Positions 48,319 to 59,496 of a stretch of 64,000 bases of DNA are shown here, piece after piece. Source of the DNA: Hirudinaria manillensis. Taxonomy: Eukaryota > Annelida > Clitellata > Hirudinida > Hirudinidae. The translations under genes were made by a program, and so were the position numbers. Each line of letters starts with the position of its first letter. The first letter of the stretch is position 1. The notes below the pieces were generated by a model. It was not told where the DNA came from. It ran no database searches and saw only the letters and a list, made by a program, of their open reading frames with translations. The stretch is taken from contig CM067527.1 in NCBI GenBank assembly GCA_034509925.1, positions 4,096,001-4,160,000 on the forward strand. Reading direction: 5' to 3'.

Positions 48319-51234
48319 TTAATTTAATCCAATAAAAGTAATTGGATCAAATGATGCTTGCATGTAATGCCTTATAACAACCTTAGGCAATTCTCCATCA
48401 TTCAAAGTGGCATGAGAAAGTGTCACGTCACAATTAAAGTCATTCTTTGACACTGCTCCTCTTAAGAATCCAGTTGCAAAACATAAATACTTGTTTAGCT
48501 TGTTGTGCTTTATGGAGATGTTAATTCTTTCTGGATGAAAACTGGAGTTAAAAGTCATGTACAGATGAAAGTGTTATAGGAAATGTATGTGTTACATGTT
48601 TGTTAACTTACTAGACAAAGGAGATAACAGCTTGATCGGGCCTAACACAATCTGCAGCGGTTACAATCATACCATTTATCATCGCTCTTTCTTCATAACT
48701 TCCTTGATTATCTGCACCTGGAAAGCACTCTTGCTTGTAATATTATAATATAATTAATATTATTAAATCATTAACATATTAGTTTGTGGATATGATGCAA
48801 TTAAATATAAATATAAACAAAATTCCAGAAATTATAAAAAAAATAATGAATAGAAATACAATCAATAGCGTATTATAATCATTTCAGAGAATTCAGTTCC
48901 AAAATAAAAGTACCTAGGACGTTAGAAGAGTGAATGTGGACTCGGTCTTCATTCATCACGCCACTGATGTAAGTATTCAACGTTGGTCTGGATATAGATC
49001 TCTCAAGTCTAAAAGTCTTGACTTTTACAGAATTTACCAAATCATTAAATTCTTTTAATGCTTTATTAAAATAATCTTGATCTCCAAAATAACTCAACAT
49101 CCATTTGGTTACATTTGGATCAGTAGTGTCTTTAGCACGTTCCAACTCACTATAGTTCTTGAAAATTATTTCTATTTTACTATATAATTCTTTCTCTATA
49201 TACTCCATGACTCTTGTTGCAACTTCAACATTAGATCCGTGGAAGTACTTATCCATTGTTTCTGAAAACAATTTGAAAGCCTCCACTTTTGATGAATTAT
49301 GAAACATTAGGGCAAGGCATTCATTAGCAATCTCTGGCAAATGATCGTTACATTTCTCCACAACTAGAAACTTAAGAGATTTATTTATTTTTTCCAACAT
49401 TTTAGACGATAAAGATGTCATATTGGGCATCTTTTGGACATCAATGTGTACCTTTGCAGTCTTTAGCAGCCATTGAAATATTTGAATCTTAAAAAGCAAA
49501 AAGATATAATTGATTATTTAGCCTGCAATAAATTATCAGAATTATTTAGAAGACTAAAGATACTTTATAACTGTTGATGATTTCTTGCGATCCAACAAGT
49601 TCAATGTGATATTCAATGATTTTGCAAGTTGCACTCTGACTTTTATTTTCCAATGATTCCAAAACATTATACTTTTTCAACAAATTGAGCTTTCCTAAAG
49701 GGATTTCAAGCTTCTCGCTCAAATTGGCCCCAGTACTTTGTACTCTTCTGGCATTGTTTTTAATATCTTGTGAAGGTTCATCTTCTCGAAAATCATATAC
49801 TGTGGAGACTTCAAATAATAAAATAATCACAGTAATTTACAATTTTTGGCCTTGAGAAATATAAAGAAAAAAATATGTCTAAAAATGACAAACTCATAAA
49901 TATGTCACTAGTGCCATTCAAAGATTATTCGCTAAATAACCCAATGGGAATTCTATTAAATGGCAAATTTAAAAAAAATACCCGAGCTTGTAATGCTCCC
50001 TTTATCATCAGCTGGAGCTGAAATACCCCCTAAAGAAGGTTATTGATCAAATAGGTATCAATGTGGTTGCATATTCAAGATTAAAGAAAAACTGTTCAAC
50101 TGTGTAAGAACTTTGTCAGTATGAACATCTCAAAGGCTTGAATATCAATAAATAGGATTCATTGACAAAAATTAGATGATATCACAAATAAAGTAACAAA
50201 TATTTCATAGGTGTGAGCACAAAAAACAGTGAATTATTTAGTATTATAACATACCTATGCTGATTTCTAATAAGTTCAACTAATAAGTTAGAAGTTGATA
50301 ACAAATTCTAATTCATAAAAGTTGTTCACCTTGATTCACAGTGGATTCCTGATTTTCCTGATTATTTGAGACCTTTGAAAAATTAATAGTACTAGTACCA
50401 ACACGTACATTTTTTCTGTTGCAAAGTGAGTTTGCACCTGCAATTATAAGCAGTTGTTTTTCTGCGACTATTGTACTCTTTAAAATTATAAATCACCCAC
50501 AATTGACGTTTTCTGTTATTATCAAAAAAGATTCTGGGCTGACTTCCGTCTGTTTAAAATCGCCAAGGTTTTTATCTAACCAAACAAGAAAATCAGCCCT
50601 GGATTCTATTTGTATCCCTTTTGCTACAATAGTTATAAGGGACATCGCTCGTCTTGAAATAAACTTACATCCTCTTTTTGGAAAAACCCACACAAAATTC
50701 CGGGTAGAGGAATGAGGTTAAATACTTCGAATTTTAAAAAATTACATTAATTTCAATACTCATTTTTACAATAATAATTAGTAATAATATTGACAAACAT
50801 ATATAATAGCAAATCCCCAACGGAGCTCTTTTTAATACTGCACTGGCTATGGTTCCGTCTAAAATTTGCATAATGGGAGTAGCCACCCTATAGAATTTGC
50901 TTATATTTAAGTTTTTTTAATTTGAAATTTAAATAAATATAGTTTGTGTCTTATGGTTGCTAATTAAATTTTCATGATAAAAACGTAAAAACATTAGTAT
51001 GCATAATAGATGAGGAGCTGTGTTTTGTCAGTCTCTGCTAGAAAGTTAAAGGGATGGCTGGGGCTGATAGTACTATTTTTATTTATTTATTTCAAAAGTA
51101 TCCATCCCTTTTCAACAAAGGATGAAGAAACACGTACCTTTTGGTCTTGACGGCCCATTTTCAACGGCTTCACTGGTCTCCGGTGACACCATTACATCAT
51201 GGTTATCGTCCCGATTGCTGGCTGACGCACCCAT
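48319..51234 (-). CDS. Unidentified 447-residue protein with N-myristoylation signal
   Basis: Six exons (51138-51234, 50330-50437, 49564-49799, 48914-49487, 48612-48717, 48319-48541) join in phase. The N-terminus MGASASNRDD fits the MGxxxS/T myristoylation rule, so membrane association is likely; no signal peptide or membrane helix is present. Residues about 1-75 look disordered. About 140-330 is strongly helical with few prolines and many Lys/Glu (WLLKTAKVHIDVQ, KMLEKINKSLKFL). The C-terminal 130 residues look beta-rich (MIVTAADCVRPDQAVISFVY, INISIKHNKL, CDVTLSHATL, VVIRHYMQ). I do not recognise the family. A pair of inverted repeats with octamer motifs brackets its first exon. It is divergent with PISD. 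Confidence 0.75.
50851..50886 (+). promoter_or_regulatory. Octamer-containing inverted repeat, intron arm
   Basis: Starts ggttccgtctaaaatttgca and matches the reverse complement of 51339-51374 at 32 of 36 positions. It contains ATTTGCAT, the canonical POU/octamer motif. It lies in intron 1 of the 447-residue gene. Regulatory function is inferred only. Confidence 0.45.
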
Positions 51235-51338
51235 TTTATTTATTTACTTACAAACAAACTATTCATCCATTTAAAAAAAAAGTATGGAGAAGCTCACTTT
51301 TTCAACAATTGTGACAAAATACAGCTCTTCCACCTATT

Positions 51339-51374
51339 GCGGCTCCTTCCATTATGCAAATTCTAGACGGAACC
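51339..51374 (-). promoter_or_regulatory. Octamer-containing inverted repeat, upstream arm
   Basis: Contains ATGCAAAT on the plus strand, the reverse of the arm at 50851-50886. It lies about 105 bases upstream of the minus-strand start codon and in the shared spacer with PISD. It could be a shared promoter element or one end of a foldback repeat. Confidence 0.45.
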
Positions 51375-52021
51375 TTAGCTGACACTTGCCATTAACTAGA
51401 CGCCATCTCCCCAGCTTCTTCATTCCATACCTTGAATTACTACGATATCTTTAAAGTGTCACACTTGAGACCCGACATTTTTTTCGAATAAAAAAGATCC
51501 TCCAATGAAAGTGAAGCCCTGTGGCTTAATTCTAAACACAAGGATGTCCTGTAATAAGCATTTCTTCATCAACCGAATTATCAAACCCTGGAACTCTCTA
51601 CTGTTTGACATCATGAACTCAACATTTTTTCGCTTTAAGTCGTCTTCAAAACTGGCTCTCAATTAAGTGAACTTAATTGATTCTGTTTCACTCTATTTTC
51701 ACTATTTTCTGTTGACAAACCTTATACAAAATTTCGTAAATGGTCATCGGATGACCCTTCATTTTGCTGCCGAGTCGTCTACTTGTGAGTTATGTCTAAA
51801 ATATAGCGGCGGGTGAATTTTTATGGATAAATGTTTGTTTAAAATATTTTGTAATATAATATTTAAAAGCGTACTGTCAAAAGTTGCAATTATATATTAT
51901 ATTAAGTCCAGTAACGCTTTTTAGATATTTTAAGCCGAATTAACTTTTGGTTCGTCAGAACTCACGTTGATTTTCTTTCGCATGTATTTAGGAGGCAGAG
52001 TGCTGGCAAAAACTCGTACAG

Positions 52022-53821
52022 ATGGTATCTAGAAAGTTGATAGGTACTCTAACCGTTGGAGGAAGTTTAGTTTTTTACAATTTTCAAAACAAAAAATTTC
52101 CACAGTTTCAAAAGCCCGAGATTAATGATGTAATATCCCAAGAACCTTACTCTGTGCAAGTGTGTTTATTTTCTGATTTGTTTTTTATTATACTGTAGAC
52201 GAGTGTAGACTATAATGTGACAAAACGTTTAACAAGCAATTTATAAATCTATTCATCAACATCCTGTTGTTCTAAGAGTTTTCTTAGTCAATTCTTTTGG
52301 AGAGTAGAGGCTTACTGATGCTTTAACAATTAATTTTTTCAATAATTTTCAGATATTTCTACATTTGCCCCTGAATGCTTTATCTCGAGTTTGGGGCAAA
52401 ATGAGCAATGTGACATTGCCAAGTTGGAGCCGACCGTACCTGTTTGGCTTTTATGCTCGGAAATTCAACTGCAACTTGGAAGAAGCAGAGGTTGAAGACC
52501 TTAAGCATTATAAAACATTTGGTGAATTTTTTCGAAGGGCAATCAAGCTTGATGCCAGGCCAATATCCCATAAATCATTGTTGGTTAGTGTTTTTAGGAT
52601 TAGAATACATTGGCTAATTTTAAACTTTTCTTTATGTCTCTACCCTTGTTGAATGTAGGTAAGTCCATGTGATGGAACCATACTGAGCTCTGGTCTTGTC
52701 ACAGAAAACAGAGTGGAACATGTGAAGACAAAAACATACTCCTTGAATTATTTCTTGGGACCTGCTAATTGGAATTCAGAAGTGAAAGGGAATTCTGATT
52801 CAAATCATCAGAAAACACATTCAATGTCAACTGATTTGGCAAAAAAGGAGGTTAATTCTGGGGGAATTGATCTCACAGTGAAGTACCTCAATTCCCTGAA
52901 GGTCAATCCAGACCATTGTCTTTACCATTGCACCATCTATCTAGCCCCTGGTGATTATCATAGATTCCATTCTCCAGCCAACTGGCTTTGTAAACTGCGG
53001 AGATATTTTCCAGGTTAGCAGTCACAATAATTAGTCAACAATCATTTACTGCTTCTGAAATAGACATGAATCATGAATTTTCTTGCAACTTTTATGTCGG
53101 TGCAACTTACAGACCTCTGACAATAATTTTAAATGGGTCAATGAGTAACTGAGCAAGTTAATTAGTTACTCAATTAATTATGTTGATTAAATAAGATTTA
53201 CATGACAGGTTATCTGCTGGGTGTAAGTCCGAAGATGGCTGATCGCATTCCCGAGCTCATGAATATCAATGAGAGGGTTGTATATATTGGTTCATGGGAA
53301 CATGGATTCTTTTCTATGGCAGCAATTGGAGCAACTAATGTGGGCTCGATAAAGGTCTACAAAGATCCAGTAAGTCAACATTTCATTCTGAATTGGGAAT
53401 TTTTCTACAGAAAGGACTAATTGCATCAAACTGGTTTATGCAGAGGGTAATTAAGTTTCATCACAGAAATGCAAAAAAACCTGACCATATATTTAACAAG
53501 TAATTTTTCATAAATTTTTAGAATCACAACATGATTAGAACCACATACATATATATATATGCTCAACTTTTGCCCATTTTATTATAGGAACTCTCAACAA
53601 ACAAAAGGTTGAAACTCCCTCCGATGATAGACCAAGAATTAAGCTCTCAGGAAGACAAAGGCAACCTTCCAGTCCCAATCTCATTGGAGAAGGGTGATGC
53701 CTTTGGAGAGTTCAATCTTGGCTCAACAATTGTCCTTGTATTCGAAGCTCCAGAAAGTTTCAAGTTCACAACCCAGCCTGGTACTAAAATCAAGTTCGGG
53801 GATTCTTTAGGCAACTGTTAA
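52022..53821 (+). CDS. PISD: Phosphatidylserine decarboxylase, mitochondrial
   Basis: Five exons (52022-52159, 52353-52583, 52659-53013, 53209-53369, 53588-53821) give 372 residues; human PISD is about 410. The enzyme converts phosphatidylserine to phosphatidylethanolamine in the inner mitochondrial membrane. Residues 1-25 have a basic start and a hydrophobic segment (LIGTLTVGGSLVFY) suited to import and anchoring. Family marks are LSRVWGK, FGEFFRRAIK, VSPCDGTILS, YHCTIYLAPGDYHRFHSP (catalytic His region), ERVVYIGSWEHGFFSM, ATNVGSI and the self-cleavage site LGST near the C-terminus, which after cleavage leaves the Ser as the pyruvoyl group. All are intact. A Ser/Lys-rich insert of about 30 residues precedes the YHCTIY block. 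Confidence 0.96.
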
Positions 53822-54558
53822 ATTCCAATTAGTTCCAAATAAATCATGTGAAACAGAAGTATCTGTATCGTTCAAAAGAATCCTCAGTTTAAATAATATG
53901 CAAGATGCTTGGATAATTCCAAGGAATCAAGAGTAATTTCAGAAGTCACAAATGTCTTTCAGATAGTAATTTATTAGAAAAGATGTGAGCATCTCTCATT
54001 CTTTATTTCTACTTTGTTTTACAACATCCACTCAAATTCAGTAGAAATGTTTCATAAATTGAATTTTGCATCCTAAATAAAACATATTTCTTTTTTGTCA
54101 TCTTAATTGTATGATCCAAAGATTCTGATTTTAGATTTCCAGAATTGTTCCAACTGGTTAGTTTCTCATTTTGAGAATTTTAGAATGACATAAAATGACA
54201 ATACCACACATAATACCACATGTTGTATATAATACATACAATACCACATCACTCCTAAATAAAACTTAGTAATCATTGATGTGGTATGTCTTCACCAATT
54301 AAAATTACAGCTTGATTCATTTAAACAAAAGAGGTGTTTCTTTGGCAAGTGTTTTTGCTCGAATGAAAAAAGACAGGAGCCTCGGAACATTTCAACCTTC
54401 TGCAGTCATTTGAGGAATAAATGCCGTCCAGTGATTTGAAACGCATTTTAATTTAGGATTTTGTAAGAAATTCGAAGGCCCCCATGAGAACCAAACGTCC
54501 AAAAAGAGGTCGCACCAAGTATCGTATCGCAAATCTTCAGTTAAGGACTCAATATATT
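53822..54558. other. Tail-to-tail spacer between PISD and NUB1
   Basis: Non-coding AT-rich DNA with the two 3-prime UTRs. No other feature was seen. Confidence 0.5.
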
Positions 54559-57500
54559 TTAATTATGTTTACTTGTGTAACCCAGAGAGAGAAGTTTGCC
54601 TTTAAATTCCTGGAGGATACTCATTTCATCATTCAAGGTGAGGTTGAGATAGTCATCCTTGTTCCAGTCGATGCTGCTTAGCATCTCAGAGTTCACGAGT
54701 TCCTTCTCTCGTTTCTCTACATCACGCAGAAAGGACTGATTATCATACATGTCCACAGAAGATAGATTGAAATTATAAAATCTCAAAGTTTCTTAAATCT
54801 ACTATGAATATGGAATGGAACTATGAATAACTTGTTACCTGAATAAGTTTCATCATAAAAGGTCTCTAAGAGGTTGACAATAGCTTGCTCTGCAGTGCCA
54901 TCCATGATGTCCAACTTGTCTTTGAGAGTACCAAGAGCTTCTTCGGCAGTACGGCACGTGCCTAAGGCATCAACAAACGATTCCTCGCTTATGCCGAACG
55001 AGGCCAGCAGTTGCAGTTCCTGTTGACTCAACTCTGAGGTCAAAGGTTTGCTTGTGGATGGCAGTTTTGAGGAAATTCCCTCCTCTAGGAGCTGTTGTGA
55101 TAATTAATCGTTAGTTATTAGTCGTTGTTGTTACCATTATTATTACTATTATTATTATTATTATTACTATAATTATCATTATTATTACTTAGTCAAAAAC
55201 CAATACTTTACAAGTAATTGAATTTCATTCATCATTTGGCAGAGTTTCATACGTCGAGAGCTTTTGGAAGGTCATTGTTCTGAGTTTTCAAAGCATGCAA
55301 ACAATCCTTCTTCTTGAAACCTAATGATACCAAATACTTGCACAACTCTTCATCAATCCTGGAAATTAAAAATTTGTGCCATCATAAAGCTATCATCCAT
55401 GACATTAACATGACTCAAAGCTTCTTGCAAGTGTTCCAAGACACACTGCTAGCCATTTGGTTCTATTTGCACTTAAACTTAAGTCCAACAAATTCGACAC
55501 AACCAGGACCGGTTGCAGAGGAACGTCAATAAATTCACGTCGGCTCACGATTGTCCATCGGACGTTTCCAGGGAAGGATCCTTTTTTGTCCGCTTTGCTC
55601 TCTCTTCCTTCCATATTGATTTCAATTTCTAAGAATATAAGTTATTTAAATATAAATCTTTCAGAAATAAGGAGTTACCTAGTTAATGATCTGAGTTTCA
55701 GTGACGAGCAAAAGTGAAAGTGATTTACCTAATTAATGATCTAAGTTTCAGTGACAAGTGAAAGTGAAAGTGATTTACCTCCTTTTCTGCCACAATATGT
55801 TCGACAGCCCTCTCTACATTCCCCTCGCAGAACCTGAGGGCCAATCTTGCATCTAACTCCGTGAATCCCATTTCCATCACTAATTTAGGAAATAAGTTCA
55901 ATGACTTGGTATTTTAATAATTTATTACAAAGTTCATTTAAACAGTTTTTTTTTTATAAAATTTGTAATTTGCATGCTACCCTCACCTGCAAGCATTGAT
56001 TTTTCATCCACACTGATTGTCTCAAGTTCCTTCTCAGTCTAAGTAATACATTTAAATGATAAGCTAGTTTTGATAAAATTATTAAAATATGGTTGAAATA
56101 ACGATTTGTTTGCTAACAAGTTACTGTGATAAGTAGTTAATTTATTTATTAAACTGACCTTTTCAATCATGTCAAGGGATTTCTTATACGCCCCCTTGTA
56201 GAAGTGAACAGCAGCCTGCATCAAGTGGAGTCTGACAATCAATGCAAGTTCTTTATAGGATCCACCCTGGAATTGATAATTAAAACAGTAATTATTGCCC
56301 AATATAATAAAGTATGAATCTGTCGATTCCACACAACTCACCCTCAGCTTGGTGACTCTCTCCATGTTTGGACCGTAGCTCTTCTCAAGTTTTTTCTCAC
56401 ACAATGTAAGGCGTCTCTCTGGTAGAATTTGTGAATCATTTCATATAACAAATAAAAAAAAAGAATAATTTGAATAAATGCTCCCTTACAAATAAATATT
56501 TAACTAATTAACTCGATCAATAGATTAATGACAAATCTCTACCAGCATCAGGAAGGCACGAAACCTGTTGAAGCTTGTAATAGCACCAAACGATATCAAT
56601 GCTAAGGAGGGCATAATTGTCCACAACCTCCAACAGTTCTGATTGACACTGTCTAAATAAATAAAATAAATTAATTAAATAGCAGGGGACCTAGAAACAC
56701 TCTCCTGTTGTTATTATAATTATTAAATTAATAATAATAATTATTATTATAATTAATAACTGATACTACACTGATACAATGCATACTTCATACAAGAAAA
56801 ACTTCTTTATAATGAAACTGTGAGGAATCAAAATGTCTTATTTTGTTACATGGGATTTCATAAAAATGACTTTTTTTATTGATATTCTTGGTAACTTCTG
56901 ACTTAAAGTTATTTTTCTGAGTATTTTATTAAAAAGATGGTTTGGATCTTTAATCTTAGAGAAATAATATATAATTAACATTTGATTACATTTAAATTTA
57001 AGACATTTAAAATGTCTGAAAGCATTTCAATAAGTCTTAACAATAAATCACAAAACCTCACAAGAAATCAACATCAGCTTCAAGGAGGTAAACAAGTGCA
57101 AGCCCATAATTTTTCTTTTTCATACAAGTCCTTCCCTTCTCGTGGAGCATCATGGCAACAGATAGAGCCTTTATTAGTAGATGTATTAATTAAAAATAAG
57201 ATTGAAATATTTATACATCAAGTTATAAACTACTAATAATTAATTAATTAATAATAATTAATAATAAATTTCTGTTTACAATCTATATAATCCAACATGC
57301 CTTCTTCTCTTCTAAGGCAACTTCCACCGGTTTACCATCCTGGTCTGCAAGGTCAAGGTCGTAATGGTCCTCATTGGTCATGAGGTTTGCGGCTTTCTTT
57401 GCCCGTCCAATCAGGTGCTCTCTTTCTGAAGCCTTGTAATTTACTTTTTCTTCGTTACTCAGGCAAAGCACCAAAACGTTGCTCAAATTCTGAAAAATAT

Positions 57501-58544
57501 TTTAATTCCATTCAGAAGATTTGAAAAAGACTTTTGCTTTTTTCATGACTTGGATGAGAAAGTAGAAAAATTAATAATAGATCTACTGAAAACCAATTAA
57601 AAAATGTTATAGAATTTAGTCATTTCTAAGATCAAGTTTACACACCCTAATGTTCTGGCTTTCCAGCGTTAGGTCATCCTCAATATTTTGGCCCAAGCAA
57701 ATTAATCTGAAGTTCTCAGGTTCCAAGTCTAACTTTCTTGAAATCTCCTTCTTTAGATGAGCACCATGAGAATCCAACTTCATCTCAACAAATGTGGTTT
57801 TTTTGTAATTGATGATGTTGATCTGTAAATTAGATATGTAATTAGATAACAATTACTTAATGGTAATGCCATCTTAGGCCACTTCTTAAAATTTGAAATA
57901 TAGAACAGTTCCATGAAAACTGATGCTTGGAATTGTGTGGGCTTGTAAGTAAATACATATGATCATATTATCAAACAAACATCTCCATGCCTGGCTAGAA
58001 TAAATACTAGATCAGCAACATCTCCCAAAATTAAAAACAACAAGTAATGAAAATTATACTTCTGAAGATGAAGCAACATTTAAGAACAGAGTTGCAATTC
58101 CACTCTCCCTAAATTTTGCACCAGCTTTGAACTTTATGCAGGAATGAACTCTCAATTCCTCAAGAATTTCTTCTACCTCAGACACTGGAATAACTAAATT
58201 GTTACTGATATCTCTTGCCAAAGTCTGAAAATTTAAGAAAATATTACATTAATAGAAATGGGTGTTTTGGATTTCAGTGGGTTGATTATAGAAGCCATCA
58301 CCTTAACGATCAAGATATATATTTCATAAAATAATCCAAAAGTGAACGAATAAAAACTAAAAATTCGAATGCAAACCGAAATACGTAAGAATGTATTGAA
58401 TTAACTAAAACAAATGCTGACCTCAGCTGAGGCTTTTTTTGTACCGTCTTCATTACTATAAGGCTCTAGCCAAAGTTTCAATTTTAAATTATTCAAGTAG
58501 GTTTTGATCAAAGTCTTATGTCGGTCTCTTTTATCGTCGTTCAT
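54559..58544 (-). CDS. NUB1: NEDD8 ultimate buster 1 (NUB1)
   Basis: Fourteen exons join in phase to 601 residues, about the length I recall for human NUB1: 58422-58544, 58060-58224, 57646-57822, 57301-57489, 57062-57168, 56543-56652, 56342-56418, 56159-56266, 55987-56038, 55779-55879, 55549-55628, 55253-55358, 54839-55091 and 54559-54716. NUB1 is an adaptor that binds NEDD8 and FAT10 and delivers them and their conjugates to the proteasome. The UBL domain is at about 97-160 (DSHGAHLKKEISRKLDL). A TPR-like helical core spans about 215-400 (HEKGRTCMKKKNYGLALVYL, VVDNYALLSIDIVWCYYKL). UBA domains follow (VMEMGFTELDARLALRFCEG; LVSLGFKKKDCLHALK; LLASFGISEESFVDALGTC), then an acidic tail (KDDYLNLTLNDE). 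The fourth intron uses a GC donor. It is divergent with the GAB gene. Confidence 0.95.
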
Positions 58545-59496
58545 GATTAATGAACAAATTGTTGCTGACAAACGACAACACGGTTCAATTTAGTTCTCGA
58601 CGTGACAGCTATCGTATTAATTCTCTTATCTTTTTATTATTCAGCTGTAAAATTAAAATTCTCAAGTTTTTAAATTACATTATGAAATATTAACCGAAAT
58701 GATGTGAAGGCTATTCTGAGAAAGAAATGAAGCTGAATCGTCTGCTTTATAAAACGCTCTAAACTGAAACTTCTGATAGGTGGCATTATTTCTAGTAAGA
58801 TTAAAATTGTTATAATTTTTCCAAGAAGTGGTACTGAAGAAGTGATACAACCGAGTTGATGCTAGACTACAATCGATCTGATGATCCTTATAGATGATTT
58901 TCTTGTCTTAATTTACTTTGCAATCTATGCCAAAATAATAATTTTTCTTAAGCTTCGAATTTTCTAACCGAGAGTTTTACGGTTTAAAAATAAAACTTCC
59001 TTCCTATTCGGATAATATTATGAAAGCCCCATATATCAGAGTTGATCATAGTGTTGAGCCCAGGACCCTAAGATGGGATAAGGTCGAATTTTAGATGCGT
59101 GGTTGATGGTGACCACTTTTTTGCTTCTCATAGTAAGATTTAGTCAGCAACGGCAAAGCCAAAGTGCTTTATTACTAATTAGATTAATTAAGTGTTTGAC
59201 AGGTAATAGCGCAAATTAAATATGTTATAGCTATACACTATAGTTATCTGTGGAACTGTCAAGAACTATTTCAACTATAGTTTATTAAAAGTTTTATTAC
59301 TGATTAGAATTAATTTAATTGAGACAACTATTTAAATTGAAATATTATGTAAATCAAAACTATTAAATTTTTGTCACCACTTAGGTATCACCAATCAAGG
59401 TAAGAATATCAACAATTCGGCTGAGAAACAGGATTTCGCGAGTGACTTTCTTTAGTGGCAGTTGCTTATCATATTGAATGGTGGATATTTTCAAAT
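58545..59496. promoter_or_regulatory. Divergent promoter interval between NUB1 and the GAB gene
   Basis: About 0.95 kb without supported coding sequence. No specific motif can be defended. Confidence 0.4.
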
